The translations under genes and the position numbers were made by a program. Positions 1 through 6,614 of a DNA stretch of 10,861 bases are shown piece after piece. Source of the DNA: Methyloligella sp. (GTDB lineage: Bacteria > Pseudomonadota > Alphaproteobacteria > Rhizobiales > JALUTE01); contig JALUTE010000306.1 in assembly GCA_027058255.1 (NCBI GenBank), forward strand, positions 1-10,861, in the 5' to 3' direction. The number at the start of each line of letters is the position of its first letter. Positions within the stretch are counted from its first letter, which is position 1. The notes beneath the pieces are model-generated. The model was not told where the DNA came from. It searched no databases and saw nothing but the letters and a program-made list of their open reading frames with translations.

Positions 1-2070
1 GCCATGGCGGCGCTCGGGCGCTCCATCAACGTCGTCTCCCTTGCCGGCATCGCCTTTGCCGTCGGCATGGTCGTGGATGCCGCCATCGTCGTTCTGGAGA
101 ACATCTTCCGCCTGCGCGAGCGCGGCGTGCCGGCATGGCGCGCCGCCCTCGATGGCGCCCGCCAGGTCTGGGGCGCGGTCTTCGTCTCCGCCCTCACCAC
201 GGTGATGGTCTTCCTTCCCATCCTGGTCATGAAGCTCGAGGTCGGCCAGCTCTTCCGCGACATCGCGGTGGCGATCTCCGTCTCCGTCCTGCTCTCGCTT
301 CTCGTCGCCATCACGGTCTTGCCGGCCCTTGCCTCCCGCCTTCTTGCCCGTTCGGGGGCGGGCGAGCGCATGCGCCTGCCGGTGATCGACGCGCTGGCCG
401 AGCGCTTCGTGGCCCTGGTCCTTGCCTTCACCCGGCGGGTGATCGCGCAGCGTGCCCTGGCGCTCGCCGTTGTCCTCACCATCACGCTGGCCACGGGGCT
501 CGCGGCCTGGCGTTTCCTGCCCAAGCTCGAATATCTCCCCGAGGGCAACCGCAACCTGATGTTCGGCATCGTCATCCCGCCCCCCGGCTACAATCTCGCC
601 ACCACCACCGAGATCGCCAAGCGCATCGAGGACGAGATCCGCCCCCTCTGGAAGACCGTCTCGGGACCCGAGGACGAGGCCGGAAAGCCGCCCAAGATCG
701 ACCGCTTCTTCTTCGTCGCGACCCGCGCCCGCACCTTCCTGGGCGCGGCCACCGTCGATCCCACGCGCACCAAGGAGCTGGCGCCCATTCTGCGCAAGCC
801 CGTCTTTGCCGAGCCCGGCACCTTCGCCATCTTGCGCCAGCCCTCGCTGTTCGGGCGCGGCATCGGCGGGGGAAAGAAGATCGAGCTCGACGTCTCCGGC
901 GACGACCTCGGCACGGTGCTCGCCACGGCCCTCAAGACTGCCGAGCGCATTCAGCGCGTGCTGCCCCGCACGCAGGGCCACCAGTTCCGGCCCAAGCCCG
1001 GCCTCGAGCTCGGCGCGCCGGAGGTGCGCGTCATCCCGGACCGTCTGCGCCTCGCCGACAACGGCCTCACCGCCCGCGAGCTCGGCGAGATCATCGACAC
1101 CTTCAATGACGGGCTGCGCGTTGCCGAGGTCACCGTCGGCAATGACCGTATCGATCTCATGTTGAAGGGCCGCACCGGGGCGGTCTCCAGCACCCAGGGC
1201 GTGGGCCATCTTCCCGTCGTCACGGCCTCGGGCGCGATTCTGCCGGTCTCCTCCGTGGCCGAGGTGCGGCTCACGGCCGGACCCGTGGAGATCCGCCATC
1301 GCGAGCGCGCCCGCACGGTGACGCTCCAGATCGTGCCCGCCCACACCATGGCGCTGCAGACGGCCATCGAGCGCATCCGCGCCGAGGTCATCGCCCCCAT
1401 GAAGCGCGCGGGCCTTCCCCCCGGCGTGCGCCTGTCCCTCTCCGGCACGGCGGACAAGCTGACCCGCACGGCAAGAGCCATGCGCCGCGATCTCACCATC
1501 GCGCTGGTCATCGTCTATCTGGTGATGGCGATCCTGTTCGAGAGCTTCGTCTATCCGTTGATCATCCTGCTCTCGGTGCCGCTGGCCGCCGCCGGTGGCG
1601 TGGGCGGGCTCATTCTCCTGAACGCCTATATCTACCAGCCCCTCGACATGCTCACCATGCTGGGCTTCGTCATCCTGATCGGCATCGTGGTCAACAACGC
1701 CATCCTGCTCGTGCACCAGACGCTGTTCCATGTCCGCGACGACGGCATGCGCCCGGGCGCGGCCATCATAGAGGCGACCCGCAACCGCATCCGGCCGATT
1801 TTCATGTCCACCCTCACCTCGGTCTTCGGCATGCTGCCTCTGGTGCTCTTCCCCGGCGCCGGGTCCGAGCTCTATCGCGGCCTGGGCTCCGTCATCGTCG
1901 GCGGGCTGTCGCTCTCGGCGGTGCTCACCCTGGCCATCGTGCCCCCCATGCTCGCCCTCGTCCTTGCGCCCATGGAGAGGCGCCGCCGGCCTGCGGCCCC
2001 GCACAGGCGAGAGAAGGCCGGCGAGGAAGAGACGATCATCCCCGCCACCCCCCGCCGCGCCGCCGAATAG
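1..2070 (+). CDS. RND-superfamily efflux transporter permease subunit, 5'-truncated by the window edge
   Basis: Inner-membrane proton-driven pump subunit; relatives work with a periplasmic adaptor and an outer-membrane channel, neither visible here. The reading frame is open to base 1; the first Met (base 4) lies inside the family core, so some 380 N-terminal residues are missing, judged from the roughly 1050-residue usual length. Numbering from that Met, TM4 carries GMVVDAAIVVLEN (21-33), followed by TM5-TM7 (about 57-75, 86-110, 150-168), the second large periplasmic loop (about 170-495), and TM8-TM12 (about 496-655) with GIVVNNAILLV (560-570) in TM10. It ends in a basic cytoplasmic tail. 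The TM4 site has a single Asp (D25) followed by Ala instead of the Asp-Asp of AcrB, and N564 stands where AcrB has Lys940. The single-Asp TM4 resembles heavy-metal CusA/CzcA pumps, but the rest reads more like a drug/organic-compound pump, so the substrate is unassigned. The fold assignment is very secure. Confidence 0.93.
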   Translation, partial: AMAALGRSINVVSLAGIAFAVGMVVDAAIVVLENIFRLRERGVPAWRAALDGARQVWGAVFVSALTTVMVFLPILVMKLEVGQLFRDIAVAISVSVLLSLLVAITVLPALASRLLARSGAGERMRLPVIDALAERFVALVLAFTRRVIAQRALALAVVLTITLATGLAAWRFLPKLEYLPEGNRNLMFGIVIPPPGYNLATTTEIAKRIEDEIRPLWKTVSGPEDEAGKPPKIDRFFFVATRARTFLGAATVDPTRTKELAPILRKPVFAEPGTFAILRQPSLFGRGIGGGKKIELDVSGDDLGTVLATALKTAERIQRVLPRTQGHQFRPKPGLELGAPEVRVIPDRLRLADNGLTARELGEIIDTFNDGLRVAEVTVGNDRIDLMLKGRTGAVSSTQGVGHLPVVTASGAILPVSSVAEVRLTAGPVEIRHRERARTVTLQIVPAHTMALQTAIERIRAEVIAPMKRAGLPPGVRLSLSGTADKLTRTARAMRRDLTIALVIVYLVMAILFESFVYPLIILLSVPLAAAGGVGGLILLNAYIYQPLDMLTMLGFVILIGIVVNNAILLVHQTLFHVRDDGMRPGAAIIEATRNRIRPIFMSTLTSVFGMLPLVLFPGAGSELYRGLGSVIVGGLSLSAVLTLAIVPPMLALVLAPMERRRRPAAPHRREKAGEEETIIPATPRRAAE

Positions 2071-2153
2071 CGCCTCGCCTCGTGCCGTCGCGGATCGGAA
2101 CCGCGCCGCTCTCGCCCCGCTTCCACGTTCGGAAACGATGGGACGATGCTGGG
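2071..2153. other. Convergent intergenic gap between RND gene and aminotransferase gene
   Basis: This 83-bp gap separates two stop codons facing each other. It contains a short GC-rich inverted repeat (CGCGG 2089-2093, loop of 7, CCGCG 2101-2105) but no T-run on either side. I would not call it an intrinsic terminator with any confidence; Rho-dependent termination is equally possible. No gene is supported inside it. Confidence 0.35.
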
Positions 2154-3479
2154 TCAGGCCGTCCTGGCAAAGTCCGCGATCGTCTCCCGCAATATGCGGA
2201 CCATGGCGTCGATCTCATCCCGCTCGACGATGAGCGGCGGCGCGATCAGCCCCACGTCGCCCGTGAACTTGACATGCAGCCCGTTCCAGAAGAGCGCCTT
2301 CTGCAGCGCCGCGCCCCGCGCGCCCGGCACCGCGCCCGGCGCGATGTCGAAGCCGGCGAAAAGCCCAAAGCCGCGCACATCCGTCACAAGCTCCAGATCG
2401 CGCAGCGAGAACACCGCATCCAGGAAGTGCTCGGAGAGATCGGCCGCCCGCTCGAACAGCTTCTCCTTGCGGTAGATCTCGAGCGCCGCAAGCCCGGCCG
2501 CACAGGCCGCCGGATGCGCCGAATAGGTATAGCCATGGAAGAGCTCGATCGCCCCCTCCGGCGCTGCCTCGGTCACCGTCTCGTAGATGGAATCGCGCAC
2601 CGCCACCGCACCCATGGGCTGGGCGCCATTGGTGAGCGCCTTGGCCATGGTGATCATGTCGGGCATGACACCGAACGCCTGGGCGGCGAACGGCGCACCA
2701 AGGCGCCCGAAACCGCAGATCACCTCGTCGAAGACCAGCAGGATGCCATGGGCATCGCAAATCTCGCGCAGCCGCTCCAGATAGCCCACTGGCGGCACCA
2801 GGCACCCCGTTGACCCGGCCACCGGCTCCACGAAACAGGCGGCGATGCTGTGCCCGCCATAGGTCTCGACGAGCCGCTGCAGATCATTGGCAAGCTCCAC
2901 GCCCCCATGCGCGCCCTGCCCCCGGACAAAGCGGTTCTCCTCCAGCCAGGTGTGCCGCATGGCCGCCACATAGGGCATCAGGGTCGGGTAGGCGTCCCGG
3001 TTCTTCACCAGCCCCGCAAGCGAGGTGCCGCCGATATTCACCCCGTGATAGGCCCGCTCACGCGTGACGAACCGCACCCGCCCCTGCTCGCCCCGCGCCG
3101 TGTGATAGGCCATGGCGATCTTGATGGCCGTGTCCACCGCCTCCGAGCCCGAATTGGTGAAGAACACGTGGTTGAGATCGCCCGGCGTGAGTGCCGCCAC
3201 CTGCCGGGCAAGCGCGAATCCGCCCGGATGGGCGAGCTGGAAGGGCGCGATATAGTCGTTCGTGGCAAGCTGCTCGCGCACCGCCTCGGCGATTTCCGCC
3301 CGGCCATGGCCGGCGGCAACGCAGAAGAGCCCCGAGCAGCCGTCCAGCAGCCTGCCGCCCCTGTGATCCCACAGATGCACCCCCTCGCTGCGCACCACGA
3401 GGCGGGGATCCTGCTTGAAATCCCGGTTGGCCGTGAAGGGCATCCAGTGCTCTTCGAGCGAGTTCACAGGCAGGGTCAT
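2154..3479 (-). CDS. Class III omega-aminotransferase, beta-alanine:pyruvate transaminase type
   Basis: PLP enzyme predicted to move the amino group of beta-alanine or a similar omega-amino compound to pyruvate, giving L-alanine and a semialdehyde, in the cytosol. The 441-residue protein opens with SLEEHWMPFTANRDFKQDPR (7-26), a hallmark of this branch. It then shows FFTNSGSEAVDTAIK (106-120) for the PLP phosphate, YHG (144-146) near the ring, LLVFDEVICGFGR (247-259) with D251 for the pyridine nitrogen, and MAKALTNGAQPMGA (278-291) with K280 as the Schiff-base lysine, followed by HGYTYSAHPAACAAGLAAL. The start at 3479 is chosen because a near-perfect Shine-Dalgarno sits 7 nt upstream; the frame stays open further upstream, but that part overlaps the divergent gene. 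From memory of Pseudomonas relatives, the substrate-carboxylate Arg in the (F/Y)VRFGGD segment is Lys here (K404, HVKFTGD). Taurine:pyruvate or other omega-amino specificity is possible. The divergent partner is alanine dehydrogenase, which could recycle the alanine formed. Confidence 0.93.
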   Translation of the reverse strand: MTLPVNSLEEHWMPFTANRDFKQDPRLVVRSEGVHLWDHRGGRLLDGCSGLFCVAAGHGRAEIAEAVREQLATNDYIAPFQLAHPGGFALARQVAALTPGDLNHVFFTNSGSEAVDTAIKIAMAYHTARGEQGRVRFVTRERAYHGVNIGGTSLAGLVKNRDAYPTLMPYVAAMRHTWLEENRFVRGQGAHGGVELANDLQRLVETYGGHSIAACFVEPVAGSTGCLVPPVGYLERLREICDAHGILLVFDEVICGFGRLGAPFAAQAFGVMPDMITMAKALTNGAQPMGAVAVRDSIYETVTEAAPEGAIELFHGYTYSAHPAACAAGLAALEIYRKEKLFERAADLSEHFLDAVFSLRDLELVTDVRGFGLFAGFDIAPGAVPGARGAALQKALFWNGLHVKFTGDVGLIAPPLIVERDEIDAMVRILRETIADFARTA

Positions 3480-3486
3480 CGAACTG

Positions 3487-3494
3487 TCCTCCTT
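3487..3494 (-). promoter_or_regulatory. Strong ribosome binding site of the aminotransferase
   Basis: On the minus strand the sequence reads AAGGAGGA with 7 nt to the ATG at 3479. This is close to the full anti-Shine-Dalgarno complement and decides the start codon in favour of MTLPVNS. It suggests efficient translation, stronger than the other genes in the window. Confidence 0.75.
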
Positions 3495-3549
3495 CACGAT
3501 GCGCGATCCCATCAGTGCTATCATTCGCAACGGACCGCTGCAAAGCGTT

Positions 3550-3571
3550 GCGACAGGCAAGGCGACAGGCA
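3550..3571 (+). repeat. Two tandem copies of GCGACAGGCA at 12-bp spacing in the alanine dehydrogenase leader
   Basis: GCGACAGGCA occurs at 3550-3559 and again at 3562-3571, start to start 12 bp, between the candidate -10 element and the ribosome binding site of the plus-strand gene. The identity is directly visible. It could be a regulatory protein site, an RNA element in the leader, or chance in high-GC DNA. Confidence 0.5.
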
Positions 3572-3588
3572 GAAAGAGGGAGCCGGAA

Positions 3589-4707
3589 ATGCTCGTCGGC
3601 GTACCGAAGGAGATCAAGCCCCAGGAATACCGGGTCGGGCTCACACCCACCAATGTGCGGGAGATCACGGCGCACGGCCATCATGTTCTGGTCGAGCATG
3701 GCGCCGGCGCCGGCATCGGCATGCAGGACGAGGACTATCGCAAGGCCGGTGCCGAGATCGTCGCCGGACCCGCGGACATCTTCTCCCGCGCCGAGCTGAT
3801 CGTGAAGGTGAAGGAGCCCCTCGCCGAGGAGCGCCGCCGCCTGCGCGAGGGGCAGGTGCTCTTCACCTATCTGCATCTGGCCGCCGATGCCGCGCTCACC
3901 CGCGAGCTCCTCGCAAGCGGCGCCACCTGCATCGCCTATGAGACCGTCACCTCGCCCACCGGCACCCTGCCCCTGCTCGCTCCCATGTCGGAGGTCGCCG
4001 GGCGCATGTCCGTCCAGGCCGGCGCCTATTTCCTGGAGAAGGCCCATGGCGGCCACGGCCTCCTGCTCGGCGGCGTGCCCGGAGTGGACCCCGGCAAGGT
4101 GGTGGTGATCGGCGGCGGCACCGTCGGCACCCATGCGGTCCACATCGCCCTCGGCATGGGCGCTGACGTCTGGGTGCTCGACCGCAATGTGGACCAGCTC
4201 CGCCGCCTCTGGCGCCAGTTCGGCCGCCCCCTCAACACGGTCTTCTCCACCCGCGACGCCATCGAGCGCCATGTCCGCGCCGCCGATCTCGTCATCTCCG
4301 GCGTGCTCATCCCCGGAGCCGCGGCACCGAAGCTGATCTCGCGCGCCCTCGTCTCGGAGATGAAAAGCGGCTCGGTGATCGTGGACGTGGCCATCGACCA
4401 GGGCGGCAGCACCGAGACCTCGCGCCCCACCACCCACGAGGCACCGACCTTTGTTGTGGATGGCGTCATCCACTATTGCGTCACCAACATGCCCGGCGCC
4501 GTGCCGAAGACGTCGACTCATGCCCTGAACAACGCAACCCTGCCCTTCGTTCTGGCCCTCGCCGATGAGGGCCTTGCCGGCGCCATGCGCCGCAACCCGC
4601 ATCTGCGCGACGGCCTCAACATTCACAAGGGCCACGTCACCCACCCGGCGGTGGCCGGGAGCCTCGGCCTCGACTATGTGCCGCCCGACCAGGCCCTTGC
4701 CGAATGA
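3589..4707 (+). CDS. ald: Alanine dehydrogenase (NAD-dependent)
   Basis: Catalyses reversible oxidative deamination of L-alanine to pyruvate, ammonium and NADH in the cytosol. The 372-residue length matches the family (about 371). All four catalytic or substrate residues known from characterised enzymes fall at their canonical numbers: R15 (YRVGLTP), K75 (IVKVKEP), H96 (FTYLHLAAD) and D270 (VDVAIDQGG). The Rossmann motif VVVIGGGTVGTHAV (171-184) is followed by D198 in VLDRN, which favours NAD over NADP. TSTHALNNATLPF (308-320) and the C-terminal TNMPGAVP segment are also typical. The start at 3589 is preferred over in-frame upstream Mets because it gives the standard MLVGVPKE start and has a purine-rich AGAGGGAG ribosome site a few bases upstream. 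It is divergent from the aminotransferase by 109 bp, consistent with a shared alanine/pyruvate cycle. The identification is essentially certain; direction in vivo (catabolic versus assimilation) is inference. Confidence 0.97.
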   Translation: MLVGVPKEIKPQEYRVGLTPTNVREITAHGHHVLVEHGAGAGIGMQDEDYRKAGAEIVAGPADIFSRAELIVKVKEPLAEERRRLREGQVLFTYLHLAADAALTRELLASGATCIAYETVTSPTGTLPLLAPMSEVAGRMSVQAGAYFLEKAHGGHGLLLGGVPGVDPGKVVVIGGGTVGTHAVHIALGMGADVWVLDRNVDQLRRLWRQFGRPLNTVFSTRDAIERHVRAADLVISGVLIPGAAAPKLISRALVSEMKSGSVIVDVAIDQGGSTETSRPTTHEAPTFVVDGVIHYCVTNMPGAVPKTSTHALNNATLPFVLALADEGLAGAMRRNPHLRDGLNIHKGHVTHPAVAGSLGLDYVPPDQALAE

Positions 4708-4784
4708 GGCCCATGGTCCCATCCCGGCCGGGAAAGGCTTGGGGATTTCGCCTTGCAATCGCGCGCGGCCGCGAATAGCGATAG

Positions 4785-4808
4785 GTGCGGCGGGCGAACG
4801 GGCCGCAC
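4785..4808 (+). other. Stem-loop in the leader of the serine hydroxymethyltransferase gene
   Basis: Within the 131-bp gap after ald, GTGCGGC (4785-4791) and GCCGCAC (4802-4808) form a perfect 7-bp stem with a 10-nt loop, ending 30 nt before the ATG at 4839. A second self-complementary GC-rich stretch lies just upstream, around 4771-4782. No T-run follows, so it is not a standard intrinsic terminator, and I could not fit it to a known glycine, SAM or THF riboswitch. It could attenuate, pause or simply be GC-rich noise. Confidence 0.3.
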
Positions 4809-4838
4809 GCGGCATTCCAGGCGAACAGGACATATCCC

Positions 4839-6383
4839 ATGAGCAAGGACACATTGGACGGCGCCCTCGAGCGCTGCATCGCGCTCAGCCAGTCGGATGC
4901 CGACACGGCGCGGGCCTTCTGCAACGCCATCGGCCTCGTGGGCCGCACCGCGCCCGAGGTGGCCCGCGCCATTCTGGCCGAGCTTCAGGACCAGCGCGCC
5001 TCCCTCAAGCTCATCGCCTCGGAGAATTACTGCTCCCTCGCCGTGCAGATGGCCATGGCCAACTGGCTCACCGACAAATATGCCGAGGGCGCACCCCATG
5101 CCCGCTTCTATGCCGGCTGCGACAATGTCGATGCCATTGAGGCCCGCGCCGTCGCGCTTCTCAAGGAGATCTTCGGCTGCGAGCATGCCTATGTGCAGCC
5201 CCATAGCGGCATCGACGCCAATCTGGTCGCCTTCTCCACCATTCTCGCCGTCCATGCGGAAACGCCCGTGCTCGCCGATCTCGGCGTCATGAACAAGAAG
5301 GGCCAGATCGTCACCAAGCGCCTCGGCAATCTGCCGCGCGAGGACTGGAACCGCCTGCGCGCCGCCTGGAGCGGGCAGAGGATGCTGGCCATGGACTTCT
5401 CCGCCGGCGGTCATCTCACCCATGGCTATCGCCAGAACATTTCCGCGCGCCTCTTCGACGTCCATTCCTATTCCGTGGATCGAGAGACCAGCCTGCTCGA
5501 CTACGACTCCATCGAGCGGCAGGCCCTCGAGATTCGCCCGCTGATCCTGCTCGCCGGCTACAGCGCCTATCCCCGCAAGATCGATTTTGCGCGCCTGCGC
5601 GAGATCGCCGACAAGGCAGGCGCCGTTCTGATGGTGGACATGGCCCATTTCGCGGGCCTCGTCGCCGGTGGTGTGTTCGGCGACAAATCCTCGCCCTTCA
5701 ATCCCGTGGGCCACGCTCAGATCGTCACCTCCACCACCCACAAGACCCTGCGCGGCCCGCGCGGCGGCATCGTGCTCACCACCAGGGACTATGCCACCCA
5801 GGTGGACAAGGGCTGCCCCATGCTGCTCGGCGGCCCCCTGCCGCACATCATGGCGGCCAAGGCGGTGGCGTTCGAGGAGGCGCGCCGGCCGGCATTTCGC
5901 GACTATGCCCGCCGCATCGTCGAGAACGCCCAGGCGCTCGCCGAGCAGCTCATGGCCCGCGGCGCGCATGTGCTCTCCGGCGGCACCGACAATCATCTGG
6001 TTCTGGTGGATGTGCGGCCCTTCGGCGTGACCGGGTTCCAGGCGGAGGAGGCCCTGCGCTCGGTGGGCGTCACCCTCAACCGCAACGCCATCCCCTATGA
6101 CGAGGAGAGCCCGCTGATCACCTCGGGCCTTCGCCTGGGCACGCCGGCCCTCACCACACGCGGCCTCGGGCCGGACGAGATGCGCGAGATTGCGAACATC
6201 ATCGCCGACGTCCTCGAGGCGACGGAGCCCGGAGAGACCAAGCGCGCCCACAGCCTTGCCGATGCGGTGCGCGAGAGGGCGACAGGCCGCGTGCGCGACC
6301 TCCTTGCCTCCTTCCCCCTCTATCCCGAGCTCGATGCCCTTCTCGGCACCGCGGGCGAGACGGACGGCCTCGCCGTCGCCTGA
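4839..6383 (+). CDS. glyA: Serine hydroxymethyltransferase, long chlamydial-type form
   Basis: PLP enzyme interconverting serine plus tetrahydrofolate with glycine plus methylene-tetrahydrofolate. Core motifs are present: KLIASENY (57-64, with E62), VQPHSGIDANLV (119-130), GGHLTHG (190-196), VDMAHFAGLVAGGV (266-279), STTHKTLRGPRGG (298-310) with K302 as the Schiff-base lysine, GGTDNHLVLVD (381-391) and SGLRLGTPALTTRG (429-442). At 514 residues it is much longer than the usual 415-435. Extra material lies at the N-terminus (1-50), between the DANLV and GGHLTHG motifs (about 135-185), and in a C-terminal tail with RVRDLLASFPLYPELDALL (484-502). The same tail and insertion are what I recall from Chlamydia GlyA, so this belongs to that divergent clade. 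The start at 4839 has AGGA 8 nt upstream. It lies 131 bp after ald on the same strand; a joint transcript is possible. Folate dependence and the physiological role of this long form are less well established than for normal GlyA. Confidence 0.93.
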   Translation: MSKDTLDGALERCIALSQSDADTARAFCNAIGLVGRTAPEVARAILAELQDQRASLKLIASENYCSLAVQMAMANWLTDKYAEGAPHARFYAGCDNVDAIEARAVALLKEIFGCEHAYVQPHSGIDANLVAFSTILAVHAETPVLADLGVMNKKGQIVTKRLGNLPREDWNRLRAAWSGQRMLAMDFSAGGHLTHGYRQNISARLFDVHSYSVDRETSLLDYDSIERQALEIRPLILLAGYSAYPRKIDFARLREIADKAGAVLMVDMAHFAGLVAGGVFGDKSSPFNPVGHAQIVTSTTHKTLRGPRGGIVLTTRDYATQVDKGCPMLLGGPLPHIMAAKAVAFEEARRPAFRDYARRIVENAQALAEQLMARGAHVLSGGTDNHLVLVDVRPFGVTGFQAEEALRSVGVTLNRNAIPYDEESPLITSGLRLGTPALTTRGLGPDEMREIANIIADVLEATEPGETKRAHSLADAVRERATGRVRDLLASFPLYPELDALLGTAGETDGLAVA

Positions 6384-6491
6384 GCGGCCCATACGGCCTC
6401 GAACGCAGGACGCCTGCGCCACCCGTCATCGAAACCGGGGCGGGCTATTGCGCGAAACAGCAGCACTTGAATGTCCTTCCTGCCCGGGGCG

Positions 6492-6520
6492 GGTCCCGTC
6501 GCGGTGCCAGCGACGAGACC
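6492..6520 (+). other. Stem-loop between glyA-like gene and the cysteine-octad protein gene
   Basis: GGTC (6492-6495) plus CGTCGC (6497-6502) pair with GCGACG (6510-6515) plus GACC (6517-6520), giving ten pairs, one C-A mismatch and a 7-nt loop. It lies about 110 bp after the SHMT stop and 95 bp before the next ATG. The downstream bases (ATTGAACCG) are not a T-run, so it is a weak terminator candidate at best; a leader structure of the next gene is the alternative. The rest of the 231-bp gap 6384-6614 shows no convincing promoter or small gene. Confidence 0.35.
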
Positions 6521-6614
6521 ATTGAACCGTTCTCGCCTCCGGAGCGACCAACTCCCAGAACGCCGTCATATGGCTGGGTACCAACCCGACTGTTGGCGAT
6601 CAGGGAGAGAAACA

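Larger units (their letters stand above)
3480..3588. promoter_or_regulatory. Divergent promoter region between aminotransferase and alanine dehydrogenase
   Basis: This 109-bp region must hold both start sites. For the plus-strand gene, TGCTATCAT (3516-3524) fits an extended -10 element (TGn then a 5-of-6 match to TATAAT), which would give a leader of about 60 nt; no good -35 hexamer accompanies it at standard spacing. For the minus strand, a weak TTGCAG then TAGCAC pair with 17-nt spacing overlaps the same bases. Alanine dehydrogenase genes in other bacteria are often controlled by Lrp/AsnC-type regulators. No such regulator gene is in the window and I could not identify a palindromic operator. 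Confidence 0.4.

Noticed and set aside
3415..3588. N-terminal extension of alanine dehydrogenase from base 3415
   Set aside because: The added 58 residues overlap the aminotransferase start region and do not occur in the family; starting at 3589 restores canonical residue numbers R15, K75, H96 and D270.
3480..3668. N-terminal extension of the aminotransferase up to base 3668
   Set aside because: It would overlap the start of the divergent ald gene, lacks family similarity, and skips the AAGGAGGA ribosome site that precedes the ATG at 3479.
2850..3941. 363-codon plus-strand frame opposite the aminotransferase and running into ald
   Set aside because: It is antisense to the aminotransferase core and out of frame with alanine dehydrogenase; no motif supports it.
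4708..4838. Riboswitch (glycine, SAM-II or THF type) upstream of the SHMT gene
   Set aside because: Only generic GC-rich stems are visible; I could not match conserved cores of these classes by eye. A covariance-model search would settle it.
3058..4854. 598-codon open frame on the minus strand over alanine dehydrogenase and part of the aminotransferase
   Set aside because: It overlaps two confidently identified genes, one in antisense and one in another frame, and its composition is that of a shadow frame in high-GC DNA.
4674..6422. 582-codon open frame on the minus strand covering the whole SHMT gene
   Set aside because: It is antisense to a gene with unmistakable SHMT motifs, its peptide is a low-complexity Gly/Ala/His/Glu-rich sequence typical of mirrored high-GC codons, and it has no recognisable domain.
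6471..6614. Longer start for the cysteine-octad protein at 6471
   Set aside because: The extension would bury the signal peptide 48 residues inside the protein and includes the stem-loop at 6492-6520; the ATG at 6615 has a ribosome site.
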